Positions 8,098 through 16,797 of a stretch of DNA of 64,000 nucleotides are shown piece after piece (the first letter of the stretch is position 1; every line of letters begins with the position of its first letter). A program made the position numbers and the translations under genes. The notes beneath the pieces were generated by a model. It searched no databases, had not been told where the DNA came from, and worked only from the letters and a program-made list of their open reading frames with translations. Origin of the DNA: CAZEHS01 sp964424355 (GTDB lineage Bacteria; Bacillota; Clostridia; Peptostreptococcales; Acidaminobacteraceae); NCBI GenBank assembly GCA_964424355.1, contig CAYRIO010000019.1:1-64000 (forward strand). The letters run 5' to 3'.

Positions 8098-10560
8098 ATG
8101 TCTATTTTTGATCGATTTTCAGAAAGTGCCAAGCGGGTGGTGGGTCAGTCCATGGAGGAGGCCCGTTCCCTGAAGCACCACTATATCGGAACCGAGCACC
8201 TGCTGTTGGGGCTCTTGCAGGTGGAGGGAACCCGGGCTCACATGGTCTTGACGGAGTTCGGGATGGCCTACGAGACTGTCCGGAATGCCGTTATCAGCAC
8301 CGTGGGCCTGGGTGAGCAGCCCGTCGAGGTGGAAGGGTACACCCCCCGGGCGAAGCGGAGCTTCGAAGCGGCATTTGTGGAAGCCCGCCGATTCCGGCTC
8401 AACACCATCGAACCGGAACAAATGCTGCTGGGGATTCTGCGGGATCAGGATTCCTTTGCTGCAAAGGCGGCGGCCGGCGTGGGCATCAACTATGAAACGG
8501 CGTTTGAAGCGCTTTTGAAGCTGATGGGGAAATCTGTGGACCGGGAAGAGGAAGGCGCTTCGTATGGCCGGGGAGAGAAAGGGCCTCAGACCCAGCTTGA
8601 TAAGTATGGTCGGGATCTGACGGCCATGGCTCGGGAAGGGAAGCTGGACCCTGTCATCGGCCGCGAAAATGAAATCCGCCGGGTGATTCAGGTGCTCAGC
8701 CGCAGGACAAAGAACAATCCCTGCCTCATCGGTGAACCGGGGGTTGGAAAAACCGCCGTCGTAGAAGGCTTGGCACAACAAATTGCGGCAGGCACGATTA
8801 CGGACATGCTGAAAAACAAGCGGGTCATTTCCTTGGATATGGCCATCATCCTGGCAGGCGCCAAATACCGGGGTGAATTCGAGGAGCGGCTGACCAAGGT
8901 GGTTGAAGAAATCAAGCAGGACGGAAACATCATCCTGTTCATCGACGAGATGCACACCATCATCGGGGCGGGTGGTGCCGAAGGGGCCATCGATGCCTCC
9001 AACATCCTGAAGCCGGCCCTGGCTCGGGGTGAACTGCAGGCAGTGGGGGCAACGACCCTGGACGAATACAAGAAATACGTGGAGCGGGACGCGGCCTTGG
9101 AGCGCCGCTTCCAGCCCGTTATGGTCGATGAACCCACCGTTGCCCAGACCATTGAAATCCTCAAAGGGCTCCGCGACCGCTATGAGGCCCACCACAAGGT
9201 GAAAATCACGGACGGCGCCCTAGTGGCCGCCGCAGAGCTTTCAAACCGTTACATTTCAGGCCGGTTCCTGCCGGACAAGGCGGTGGATGTCATGGATGAG
9301 GCGGCGTCCCGGATCAAACTGCAGGTCAATCTGCAGCCGGAAGAACTGGGGGCCTTGGAGGCGGAACTTGAAACCCTCCACCGGCAGAAGGACCAAGCCG
9401 TTATGAACCAGAACTATGAAGAGGCCGCCCGCTACCGGGATTTGGAACGCCAGAAGCAGGATCAGCTGGAGCACGTGAAGCTCCAGTGGCAAAAGAACCA
9501 GATGCCCCACGAGGTGGTGACGGAGGAAGATATCGCCTACATCGTGGCTCTTTGGACCGGTATTCCGGTTCAAAAGCTGGCCATGGAGGAATCTGAAAAG
9601 CTGATGGCCATGGAAGGCCTGCTGCACCAACGGGTTGTGGGGCAGGAGGAAGCGGTGTCTGCCGTAAGCCGGGCAATCCGCCGGGCGCGGGTAGGGCTGA
9701 AGAATCCGAACCGGCCCATTGGAACCTTCATCTTCCTGGGTCCCACCGGGGTTGGGAAGACAGAGCTGTCCAAGGCCTTGGCGGAGGCGCTCTTTGGGGA
9801 TGACAAGGCAATTGTCCGCGTGGATATGTCGGAATACATGGAAAAGCACTCCGTTTCAAAGATGATCGGGTCGCCTCCGGGTTACATCGGCTATGATGAA
9901 GGCGGACAGCTGACGGAAAAAATCCGGCGGAAGCCCTATTCCGTCATCCTTTTCGATGAAATTGAGAAAGCGCATCCGGATGTCTTCAATATCCTGCTGC
10001 AGATGCTGGATGACGGCCGTCTCACCGATGCCCGGGGCCGGGTGGTGGATTTCAAGAACGCGGTCATCGTCATGACCTCCAACGTGGGCGCGGAACGGAT
10101 CAAGAAGCAGAAGACCCTGGGTTTTTCCAGTTCTTCAGGCGGAGCCAAGGATTATGAGAACATGAAGGACAGGCTGATGGAGGAGCTGAAGGCTCATTTC
10201 AGACCGGAATTCCTGAATCGGGTCGATGAGATTGTTGTTTTCCATGCCCTGACCCGTGAGGACGTCCGGGAAATTGTGGAGATCTTCGCCAATGAGCTGC
10301 GCAAACGGCTGGAAGTGATGGATCTCATCATCACCGTGGATGACGCTGCCCGGGATTATCTGCTGAAGGAAGGCTACAGCGAGGAATATGGGGCCCGGCT
10401 GTTGAAGCGGGTGATCACCAAGCTGGTTGAGGATAAGCTGTCAGAGGCGATCCTGACGGGAAAAATCACTCGGGGAGACCGGGTTCTGATTACTGCCGAT
10501 GCCGAGGGTATCCGGCTTGAACGGATTGAGGAGGACAGCGTTGGCAAAGGTGAAGCCTAA
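8098..10560 (+). CDS. clpC: ClpC, AAA+ unfoldase of the ClpCP protease
   Basis: 820 residues. Hexameric unfoldase that feeds substrates to ClpP. Domains in order: N-terminal Clp_N repeats (residues about 1-145), AAA+ D1 with GEPGVGKTAVV near 210, a middle domain carrying a UVR-type segment (NYEEAARYRDLERQ) near 445, and AAA+ D2 with GPTGVGKTEL near 545 plus the C-terminal small domain. The short middle domain with UVR motif is diagnostic of ClpC rather than ClpB. ATG 8098 is chosen because GGAGGTGA is spaced correctly; an in-frame GTG at 8089 lies inside that site. The end overlaps the start of radA. Confidence 0.96.
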   Translation: MSIFDRFSESAKRVVGQSMEEARSLKHHYIGTEHLLLGLLQVEGTRAHMVLTEFGMAYETVRNAVISTVGLGEQPVEVEGYTPRAKRSFEAAFVEARRFRLNTIEPEQMLLGILRDQDSFAAKAAAGVGINYETAFEALLKLMGKSVDREEEGASYGRGEKGPQTQLDKYGRDLTAMAREGKLDPVIGRENEIRRVIQVLSRRTKNNPCLIGEPGVGKTAVVEGLAQQIAAGTITDMLKNKRVISLDMAIILAGAKYRGEFEERLTKVVEEIKQDGNIILFIDEMHTIIGAGGAEGAIDASNILKPALARGELQAVGATTLDEYKKYVERDAALERRFQPVMVDEPTVAQTIEILKGLRDRYEAHHKVKITDGALVAAAELSNRYISGRFLPDKAVDVMDEAASRIKLQVNLQPEELGALEAELETLHRQKDQAVMNQNYEEAARYRDLERQKQDQLEHVKLQWQKNQMPHEVVTEEDIAYIVALWTGIPVQKLAMEESEKLMAMEGLLHQRVVGQEEAVSAVSRAIRRARVGLKNPNRPIGTFIFLGPTGVGKTELSKALAEALFGDDKAIVRVDMSEYMEKHSVSKMIGSPPGYIGYDEGGQLTEKIRRKPYSVILFDEIEKAHPDVFNILLQMLDDGRLTDARGRVVDFKNAVIVMTSNVGAERIKKQKTLGFSSSSGGAKDYENMKDRLMEELKAHFRPEFLNRVDEIVVFHALTREDVREIVEIFANELRKRLEVMDLIITVDDAARDYLLKEGYSEEYGARLLKRVITKLVEDKLSEAILTGKITRGDRVLITADAEGIRLERIEEDSVGKGEA

Positions 10561-11920
10561 ATCTAAATCGAATTTTGTATGTCAGGCCTGCGGATTCATC
10601 AACAGCAAGTGGATGGGGAAATGCCCGGAATGCGGTGCCTGGGACAGCTTGGTAGAAGAGCGGATGGAGGAAGACAAACGGGGCACCTTGAAAGAAGCGG
10701 GCTTCGGCGGTGAAAAGCCCCGCAAGCTCCATGAGATCACCCTGAATGAAGAGGAACGCATGCTGACAGGGATCGGGGAATTGGACCTGGTTCTGGGAGG
10801 CGGCTTGGTGAAGGGGTCTCTGGTACTTGTCGGCGGAGAACCGGGAATCGGCAAGTCCACCCTGCTCCTGCAGGCGGCCGATCAGGTTGCCCGGGACAAA
10901 CGGAAGGTGCTCTATGTATCCGGGGAGGAATCCCTGCGGCAGACCAAACTCCGGGCAGCCCGGCTGGGCATTGCGGGGGAAGAGCTGTACCTGATTTCCG
11001 AAAACGAACTGGAGCTGATCTTTTCGGCTGTTTCAGACCTGAAGCCGGATCTGGTCATCATCGACTCCATCCAAACGGTGTTTCAGGCCGATATCTCCTC
11101 GGCTCCCGGCAGTGTCAGCCAGGTCCGGGAAGCCACCGGCCAACTGATGCGGCTGGCCAAGGGGATGGGCATCACCGTCCTCATCGTGGGCCACGTGACA
11201 AAGTCCGGTGCCATTGCCGGCCCCAAGGTGCTGGAACATATGGTGGATACCGTCCTCTATTTCGAAGGGGAGAAGCACAATCTTTTCAGGGTGCTCCGCG
11301 CCGTTAAAAACCGGTTTGGCAGCACCAACGAGGTGGGGATTTTCGAAATGACCGGCGGTGGGCTGATGGAAGTCAGCAACCCCTCCCAGCTCTTTTTGCT
11401 CCACCGGCCCAGCCAGGCGGCGGGCAGCGTGGTCATGAGCAGCGTGGAGGGCAGCCGCCCCATTCTGGTGGAAATACAGGCTCTGGCGGCACCCGCCCCC
11501 TTTGGCACGCCCCGGCGTATGGCGGTGGGGGTCGATTACAATCGGTCAGCCATGCTGATTGCAGTGTTGGAAAAACGCCTGGGGATGCGGTTTCAGGACC
11601 ATGATGCCTACATCAATGTGGTGGGCGGTATGGAGCTGGGGGAACCCGCGGCAGATCTGGCGGTGATGGCCGCCCTGGCATCAAGTCTGCGCAACGACCC
11701 CTTGGAAGCGGATATGGTTGTCTTCGGAGAGGTTGGGCTTACCGGGGAAGTGCGGGCTGTGAGCGGCGCTGAAAAACGCGTGGTAGAGGCGCAGAAACTG
11801 GGCTTCCGGAAAGTGGTGATGCCCATGGCCAACATGGCGGAATGCAAGGATATCAAAGGAATCACCATGTTGGGGGCCCTTACGCTGGAAGACGCATTCA
11901 AGCACCTGTTCGGAAGATAA
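10541..11920 (+). CDS. radA: RadA/Sms, DNA repair ATPase
   Basis: 459 residues. RadA is a RecA-like helicase that promotes branch migration during recombination. N-terminal zinc finger (CQACG..CPECG, residues about 10-30), Walker A GGEPGIGKST near 98, the RadA-specific KNRFGSTNE motif near 260, and a C-terminal Lon-protease-like domain (GEPAADLAVMAALASS). Start is TTG at 10541, behind GGAGGA and giving the typical lysine-rich N terminus; it overlaps the end of clpC by 20 nt. In-frame upstream starts exist but lie deeper in clpC. An intrinsic terminator follows. Confidence 0.94.
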   Translation: MAKVKPKSKSNFVCQACGFINSKWMGKCPECGAWDSLVEERMEEDKRGTLKEAGFGGEKPRKLHEITLNEEERMLTGIGELDLVLGGGLVKGSLVLVGGEPGIGKSTLLLQAADQVARDKRKVLYVSGEESLRQTKLRAARLGIAGEELYLISENELELIFSAVSDLKPDLVIIDSIQTVFQADISSAPGSVSQVREATGQLMRLAKGMGITVLIVGHVTKSGAIAGPKVLEHMVDTVLYFEGEKHNLFRVLRAVKNRFGSTNEVGIFEMTGGGLMEVSNPSQLFLLHRPSQAAGSVVMSSVEGSRPILVEIQALAAPAPFGTPRRMAVGVDYNRSAMLIAVLEKRLGMRFQDHDAYINVVGGMELGEPAADLAVMAALASSLRNDPLEADMVVFGEVGLTGEVRAVSGAEKRVVEAQKLGFRKVVMPMANMAECKDIKGITMLGALTLEDAFKHLFGR

Positions 11921-11941
11921 CTGCATATGGATCATTGCCTC

Positions 11942-11976
11942 ACGCTCCCTGGGTCAGGGAGCGTTTTCGTTTTTTA
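11942..11976 (+). terminator. Intrinsic terminator after radA
   Basis: ACGCTCCCTG (11942-11951), loop GGT, CAGGGAGCGT (11955-11964), then TTTCGTTTTTT. A perfect 10 bp stem. Confidence 0.92.
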
Positions 11977-12063
11977 GGTCTGCGGCACTATGCGACCGCT
12001 GCGTGAATGGCAGAAAACAGGGTATGATACGGATGAAGATTCTTCTGGAAGAGAGGTGCCGTG

Positions 12064-13149
12064 ATGAAGCCGTTTCGTAAGCGCAGGGATGTCTATCTGG
12101 AAAAATTGAAGTTGATGGCGCCGGGCACCGAATTGTATCAGGGAATCGAGAACGTGCTGCGGGCCAAGACCGGGGCACTGATTGTCATTGGCCACAATGA
12201 ACAGGTATCGCGGATCATCACCGGCGGGTTCGCCATCAATGCGGAATTTTCGGCCAGCGCCCTTTATGAGCTGGCAAAAATGGATGGCGCGGTCATTCTC
12301 AGCAATGATGCCCGGCGCATCCTCTATGCCAATGCGGAACTGAGCCCGGATCCGGATATGGAAACCTCAGAAACTGGCATCCGACACCGGTCGGCAGAAC
12401 GGACAGCTCGCCAGACAGGGCTTGCTGTCGTGGCGGTGTCCCAGCGCCGGGATGTGATCACCCTGTTCCGGGGGCCGCATAAATATGTGTTTCAAGACGA
12501 GAACAAATTGCTGGCAAAAGCGAATCAGGCGCTTCAAACCCTTGAAAAATACAGACGCAACCTCGCTGACGCCTTGAAGAACCTCAACGCCCTGGAGGTG
12601 GAGGACAAGACAACCCTAGGTGATGTCTGTCTCGTGGTGAAGCTGATGGAAATAGTCTACCGCATCGCCGATGAAATCGAGGTCTACACCGTTCAACTGG
12701 GCAACGAAGGGCGCCTGGTCCGGATGCAGCTGGAAGATCTCAGTGCCTCTCTCGACCAGGAATACCGGAACGTGATCCTGGACTATGAGAATCTGGAGAG
12801 CCGTTTTTCCCTGGCCTTGTTTGGTGAGCGCATGGCATCCCTGTCGGATGAAGCGCTGATGGATCACACCCGGCTGGCGGCCATCCTGGGCTATCAGGAA
12901 GAAGATGAGATTCAGGACGCGCCGCTGTCTCCCCGCGGCTATCGCCAACTGGCCCATATTCCCCGTTTGCCCCAGACCATCATCGCCAAAGTCATCCATC
13001 ATCACAGCGATTTTCAGGAGATGCTGAAAGCCGATTCGGCCGATCTGGAAGAGGTGGATGGGGTTGGCGAGGTCCGTGCCAGGGCCATCTATGAGGGGTT
13101 GCGCCGCAAACGGGAGGCTGTCCTTGGTCATGGTGCGATGCCATTGTGA
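12064..13149 (+). CDS. disA: DisA, DNA-scanning diadenylate cyclase
   Basis: 361 residues. DisA makes c-di-AMP from two ATP and slows synthesis on meeting branched DNA. The DAC domain motifs are intact: DGA at residues 74-76 and RHR at 107-109 (followed by SAERTARQT). A long linker-helix region and a C-terminal helix-hairpin-helix (EVDGVGEVRARAIYEGL) near 325-345 complete the expected layout. ATG 12064 is preferred over the adjacent GTG 12061 because GAGAGG is spaced 7 nt from it. It follows radA, its usual partner, but a terminator separates them, and TATGAT at 12023-12028 could be its own -10. Confidence 0.95.
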   Translation: MKPFRKRRDVYLEKLKLMAPGTELYQGIENVLRAKTGALIVIGHNEQVSRIITGGFAINAEFSASALYELAKMDGAVILSNDARRILYANAELSPDPDMETSETGIRHRSAERTARQTGLAVVAVSQRRDVITLFRGPHKYVFQDENKLLAKANQALQTLEKYRRNLADALKNLNALEVEDKTTLGDVCLVVKLMEIVYRIADEIEVYTVQLGNEGRLVRMQLEDLSASLDQEYRNVILDYENLESRFSLALFGERMASLSDEALMDHTRLAAILGYQEEDEIQDAPLSPRGYRQLAHIPRLPQTIIAKVIHHHSDFQEMLKADSADLEEVDGVGEVRARAIYEGLRRKREAVLGHGAMPL

Positions 13150-13170
13150 TGGGGCTAAGCTAAGCGGTGG

Positions 13171-13216
13171 AAAACCAGCCGTCGGATGATTCGTCATCTG
13201 GCAGGGTGGTTTTTCG
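13171..13216 (+). terminator. Hairpin terminator after disA
   Basis: AAAACCA (13171-13177) pairs with TGGTTTT (13207-13213), and an inner GATGA/TCATC stem with loop TTCG stacks within it. The 3' arm ends in a T-run. Confidence 0.7.
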
Positions 13217-13292
13217 GTGTATTGGGTTAAATTTTGGTGGGAATCACCTGAGAGCCGCCAGTTTGAACCTGTGAAGGGTTCTAAAAATCGTG

Positions 13293-13320
13293 TTGACAAC
13301 GTCTTTTGCCCTGTGATAAA
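13293..13320 (+). promoter_or_regulatory. Upstream carD promoter (P1)
   Basis: TTGACA at 13293-13298, 16 bp spacer, GATAAA at 13315-13320, with an extended -10 TG one base upstream. First of two tandem sigma-A promoters. Confidence 0.6.
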
Positions 13321-13331
13321 ATCAAGCTTTA

Positions 13332-13360
13332 TTGACAGTGTCCCCTTGGTAGACTATAAT
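13332..13360 (+). promoter_or_regulatory. Consensus sigma-A promoter of carD (P2)
   Basis: TTGACA (13332-13337), exactly 17 bp, TATAAT (13355-13360): a full 12/12 consensus match, about 30 bp before the carD start codon. The strongest promoter by sequence in the window. Confidence 0.9.
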
Positions 13361-13391
13361 AGATGATAGGTAGTACTGAAGGAGGGGTTCG

Positions 13392-13871
13392 ATGTATCAG
13401 ATTGGTGACAGGATTGTTTATCCCATGCATGGAGCCGGCGTTGTTGAGTCCATTGAAGATAGGGAGTTCTTAGGCGAAAGTCAGCGTTTTCTCGTAGTCA
13501 GCCTTCCGCTGAAGCACATGAAAGTGATGCTGCCGGAACGCAATGTAACAACACTGGGTGTTCGTGAGGTCATTGAACCGCACAAGGTGCCAGATGTCCT
13601 GACGGTTCTGGGTGAAGCAACTGATGAAATGAATCAGAACTGGAACAGAAGGTATCGGGATAACATGGACAAGATCCGAAGCGGGGATATTTTTGAGGTA
13701 GCCCAGGTCGTTCGGAACCTAACTCATATGGACCATATCAAAGGTCTTTCTACCGGAGAGCGCAAAATGCTTTCAGACAGTCGTCAGATTCTGGTCAGTG
13801 AGTTGATCCTGGCACAGGATGCTACCGAGTCTGATGTGGAACGGTTGATTCAAGGGGCTCTTATCACTTGA
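13392..13871 (+). CDS. CarD/CdnL-family transcription regulator
   Basis: 159 residues. The CarD_CdnL_TRCF family N-terminal domain binds the RNA polymerase beta subunit and stabilises open complexes. The Tudor-like RNAP-interaction domain is visible at residues 1-60 (YQIGDRIVYPMHGAGVVESI), followed by a helical C-terminal domain with a conserved LSTGERKMLSDSRQILVSEL stretch. Start ATG follows GGAGGGG. The gene stands alone between tandem strong promoters and an intrinsic terminator. In many Clostridia a carD-like gene sits beside the PIN-TRAM gene and ispD, as here. Its targets cannot be read from the sequence. Confidence 0.9.
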   Translation: MYQIGDRIVYPMHGAGVVESIEDREFLGESQRFLVVSLPLKHMKVMLPERNVTTLGVREVIEPHKVPDVLTVLGEATDEMNQNWNRRYRDNMDKIRSGDIFEVAQVVRNLTHMDHIKGLSTGERKMLSDSRQILVSELILAQDATESDVERLIQGALIT

Positions 13872-13952
13872 TCAGTACGTATTGTGGGAACGAATCTGAA
13901 GTTGCCGGTTGTTTGTAATCATCGTCCTTTTTATCGAAAGCAGATTTTTTTT

Positions 13953-13981
13953 AAAAAGCCGAAGCGATTCGGCTTTTTATT
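13953..13981 (+). terminator. Intrinsic terminator after carD
   Basis: AAAAAGCCGAA (13953-13963), loop GCGA, TTCGGCTTTTT (13968-13978). A perfect 11 bp stem ending in the T-run. Confidence 0.92.
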
Positions 13982-14128
13982 ATATTAATTGTAAAAGGAT
14001 TTTAATGGAATCTTAATAGTATGCCCTCGGTGGATATGCTAATATAGGTGTTGAAATTCCAATACTTTGGAGAAATTTGTTTGAAAATTCCCGTTTGGGA
14101 TAATAACTCAGCAAAAGGAGGCGATAAC

Positions 14129-15235
14129 ATGTTTAAACAGATTGCGCGGATGGCGATCGCACTGGCCGGGGCTTCCCTGGGCTATGGCGCGTTTGTTCTG
14201 GTTGGCAATCTGGCCGCTGGCGGTGTAATCAATTTGCCCCAGATGACGGATCCGGTAAAAAGTCTTTCAGCCATGGTGTTTTTTATTTTGCTTACTGGAC
14301 TTATATTTTACATCGTATCACCATGGATACTGGAACGGGGCTTGAGACTGGCGCAGCGGACAGAGGTTGAATTGGAGAAGGTGCCGACCAATCAGATATT
14401 GGTCGGGACAGTGGGACTGATCACAGGGATGATCATTGCTTACCTGTTGGGCGGCCTCATCCGGAATATGATGGGCTTCAACGTGTTTTCAAGTATTCTC
14501 TCAGCAATCATCTATGGATTCTTGGGTTATCTGGGCGTCAGTTTTTCTACCCGGAAGGTCAACGACCTGGCGCGGCTGCCGGAAATATTCAAGGGAAAAG
14601 CCACCGGCGCCAAACAGGCCCATAAGCCAATCCCTGGGGCGAAATGCAAAATTCTGGATACCAGTGTGATCATTGATGGCCGGATTGCAGACATTTGCAG
14701 AACCGGCTTTCTGGAAGGGGCGTTGATTGTCCCGCAATTCGTCTTAGATGAGCTCCGGCATATTGCGGACTCCTCCGACAGCCTCAAGCGGAACCGGGGC
14801 AGACGGGGTCTGGATGTCCTGAAATTGATCCAGCAGGAACGGATCATCGAGGTTCGGATTGTGGACACGGATTTTGAGGATGTGGCGGAAGTGGATATGA
14901 AGCTGCTGAAGCTGGCTCAAAAAATGGATGGCATGGTCATGACCAACGATTACAATCTCAATAAAGTGGCGGAACTCCAGAGTATCCCCATCCTCAACAT
15001 CAACGAATTGGCCAATGCGGTGAAGCCGGTGGTATTGCCCGGTGAAGAGATGACGGTCACGCTGATCAAGGAAGGCAAGGAATCCAACCAAGCGGTGGCC
15101 TACCTGGATGACGGCACCATGATCGTCGTGGAGAATGGCCGGCGGTATATCGGAGAAACCCTGGGAGTCCTTGTGACCAGTGTGCTTCAAACTGCGGCCG
15201 GACGCATGATTTTTGCCAAGCCTAAAGCGGTCTGA
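14129..15235 (+). CDS. PIN and TRAM domain membrane protein (YacL family)
   Basis: 368 residues. About four N-terminal transmembrane helices (residues 1-145) lead to a PIN nuclease-fold domain with acidic residues in KILDTSVIIDGRIADI and, later, TNDYNLNKVAEL, then a C-terminal TRAM domain (about 295-360; AYLDDGTMIVVENGRRYIG). This is the YacL family, located beside radA/disA and ispD in most Bacillota; the PIN fold suggests RNA cleavage but the substrate is unknown. ATG 14129 is chosen for the AAAGGAGGCGATAAC site; the frame stays open upstream to 14048 without a good ribosome site. A weak promoter-like TTAATA-N16-TATGCT lies at 14013-14040. Confidence 0.92.
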   Translation: MFKQIARMAIALAGASLGYGAFVLVGNLAAGGVINLPQMTDPVKSLSAMVFFILLTGLIFYIVSPWILERGLRLAQRTEVELEKVPTNQILVGTVGLITGMIIAYLLGGLIRNMMGFNVFSSILSAIIYGFLGYLGVSFSTRKVNDLARLPEIFKGKATGAKQAHKPIPGAKCKILDTSVIIDGRIADICRTGFLEGALIVPQFVLDELRHIADSSDSLKRNRGRRGLDVLKLIQQERIIEVRIVDTDFEDVAEVDMKLLKLAQKMDGMVMTNDYNLNKVAELQSIPILNINELANAVKPVVLPGEEMTVTLIKEGKESNQAVAYLDDGTMIVVENGRRYIGETLGVLVTSVLQTAAGRMIFAKPKAV

Positions 15236-15317
15236 TTTCTGCAGGCTGATGCGGTGAGAAACGCACAAAAGATTGATGGAAAACATCAGTCTTTTGTTGT
15301 ATAAAGGAGATTGTGAG

Positions 15318-16022
15318 GTGTTTATGGTCGGATCCCCCTTCGTACTTATCATCCCTGCGGCCGGCAGCGGCAGCCGTATGGGGCACAATCAGAACAAACT
15401 CTTTATCACGCTGGCGGGTCAACCCGTCATTTGGCACACAATCAAGGCCTTCGAGCACTGCGCAGGGCTCAAAGAAATCATCCTGGCCATCAGATCTGAA
15501 GATCAGGTGGATATCCAGATGTTTCTGACCCGGAATGTTTTTGCAGTCCCGATCCGGACGATTTTTGGCGGTGAAACCCGTCAGCAGTCCGTTTTCAATG
15601 CCCTGCAGGCGGTGGACGCCTCGTCTGAAACCGTATGGATACATGATGGCGCCAGACCGTTCATCAAGCTAGAGTTGTTGGAGAGGTTGACGCAGCTGCC
15701 GGACACCGTCAATACCGTGGTGGCGGTTCCTGCAAAAGATACCGTGAAGAAAATCGACTCCGGCGGGTTCATAGTTGAGACACCGGAGAGGAGCCAGCTG
15801 TGGCTGGCGCAGACACCGCAGGTTTTTCACAAAAGAGATCTTCTGGACGCTAACCACCGGGCGGTCGCAGCTGGATTTCAAGGCACCGATGATGCCTCGC
15901 TCATGGAATGGGCAGGCTATCCGGTCAGTGTCATCCAAGGGGACTATTTCAATATCAAAATAACGACACCGGAAGACCTGGTGTTGGCGGAGGCCATACT
16001 GGGCCACATAAAAAGGAGCTGA
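15318..16022 (+). CDS. ispD: IspD, 2-C-methyl-D-erythritol 4-phosphate cytidylyltransferase
   Basis: About 234 residues. Third step of the MEP isoprenoid pathway: MEP plus CTP gives CDP-ME. Visible motifs are PAAGSGSRMG with NKLF (CTP binding), WIHDGARPFI, VAVPAKDTVK, LWLAQTPQVF, TDDASLMEW and NIKITTPEDL. The start is GTG at 15318, 8 nt after AAGGAGA; ATG 15324 two codons later is a close alternative. ispF follows after 4 nt, so the two MEP-pathway genes are co-translated. Confidence 0.93.
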   Translation: MFMVGSPFVLIIPAAGSGSRMGHNQNKLFITLAGQPVIWHTIKAFEHCAGLKEIILAIRSEDQVDIQMFLTRNVFAVPIRTIFGGETRQQSVFNALQAVDASSETVWIHDGARPFIKLELLERLTQLPDTVNTVVAVPAKDTVKKIDSGGFIVETPERSQLWLAQTPQVFHKRDLLDANHRAVAAGFQGTDDASLMEWAGYPVSVIQGDYFNIKITTPEDLVLAEAILGHIKRS

Positions 16023-16026
16023 ACTC

Positions 16027-16494
16027 ATGCGGGTTGGAATCGGATATGATGTACATCAATTGGTAGCGGATAGAGACCTTATCCTGGGCGGTGTGCGGAT
16101 TCCCTACGAAAAGGGACTTCTGGGGCACTCGGATGCGGACGTCCTGGTCCATGCGATCATGGATGCCCTGCTGGGTGCGGCGGGCCTGGGCGACATTGGC
16201 CGCCATTTTCCGGATACAGACCCCGAATACGCGGGTGCCGACAGCATTCTGCTTCTAAAGCGTGTTCACCGCCTGGTAGCTGGACGCGGGTATCAGCCCA
16301 ACAATGTGGATGCGGTCATCGTTGCCCAACGTCCCAAGCTGGCACCCTACATGGACGAGATGCAGAAAAATATCGCGTCGGCGCTGGAATTGCCGGTGGA
16401 CCGGGTCAATATCAAGGCAACCACCACCGAAACCCTTGGTTTTGAAGGCCGTGGTGAAGGGATTGCCGTGCAGGCGGTTGCCAGCATCATGTGA
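16027..16494 (+). CDS. ispF: IspF, 2-C-methyl-D-erythritol 2,4-cyclodiphosphate synthase
   Basis: 155 residues. Converts CDP-ME 2-phosphate to MEcPP with loss of CMP. The N-terminal metal-site motif GIGYDVHQL gives D8 and H10, and the third ligand is in GHSDADVLVH near H42. IVAQRPKLAPY and the C-terminal TTTETLGFEGRGEGI are full family signatures. It starts 4 nt after ispD behind AAAAGGAGCTG. Length is standard. The proS T-box transcript begins just downstream with its own promoter. Confidence 0.95.
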   Translation: MRVGIGYDVHQLVADRDLILGGVRIPYEKGLLGHSDADVLVHAIMDALLGAAGLGDIGRHFPDTDPEYAGADSILLLKRVHRLVAGRGYQPNNVDAVIVAQRPKLAPYMDEMQKNIASALELPVDRVNIKATTTETLGFEGRGEGIAVQAVASIM

Positions 16495-16502
16495 TTTGAT
16501 GC

Positions 16503-16531
16503 TTGACAGTGCCTGCGTATCTCTTTATTAT
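16503..16531 (+). promoter_or_regulatory. Sigma-A promoter of the proS T-box transcript
   Basis: TTGACA (16503-16508), 17 bp, TATTAT (16526-16531). It sits just after ispF and in front of the T-box leader. Confidence 0.88.
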
Positions 16532-16547
16532 AGTTAATAACATCAAA

Positions 16548-16770
16548 AAACAGCGTTGACAGGAAGTAGTACACAGGTTGGCCTTAAGAAGAGAGCGGAA
16601 TCATCAGCTGAAAGATCCGCAGGCCCGACAGTCGAACCCATCCTGGAGCTCGTGGCAAACCCACGCGGTCGGACCCGTTATCGTCCCCCCAAGTGAGCCT
16701 TCGGGCTAATTAGAGTGGTACCGCGACCCTTCGCCTCTAAAGAGATGCGCAGGGTCTTATTATTTTTTGT
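16548..16770 (+). promoter_or_regulatory. T-box riboswitch, proline-specific, upstream of proS
   Basis: Leader RNA that reads tRNA-Pro charging. Stem I elements are visible: GAAGTAGTA near 16563 and AGAGAGC near 16590. The specifier region is GAACCCATCCTGGAG at 16634-16648, offering CCC or CCA, both proline codons. The T-box sequence AGAGTGGTACCGCG lies at 16712-16725. The terminator stem GACCCTTCGC with GCGCAGGGTC follows, ending in TTATTATTTTTT. Uncharged tRNA-Pro would favour the antiterminator and proS expression. This leader fills the 303 bp gap between ispF and proS. Confidence 0.93.
16725..16768 (+). terminator. T-box terminator (proS)
   Basis: GACCCTTCGC (16725-16734) pairs with GCGCAGGGTC (16747-16756), followed by a U-rich tail to 16768. 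Mutually exclusive with the T-box antiterminator. Confidence 0.88.
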
Positions 16771-16797
16771 AGGCATAGCCCTGAAAGGAGAAAAACC

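Noticed and set aside
8119..9195. Long antisense open frame within clpC, and similar ones within the EF-G-like gene (789-1796), proS (17143-18213) and thyX/rlmB (25752-26828)
   Set aside because: Low-complexity, His/Gln-rich shadow translations opposite strongly supported genes, without ribosome sites or family motifs.
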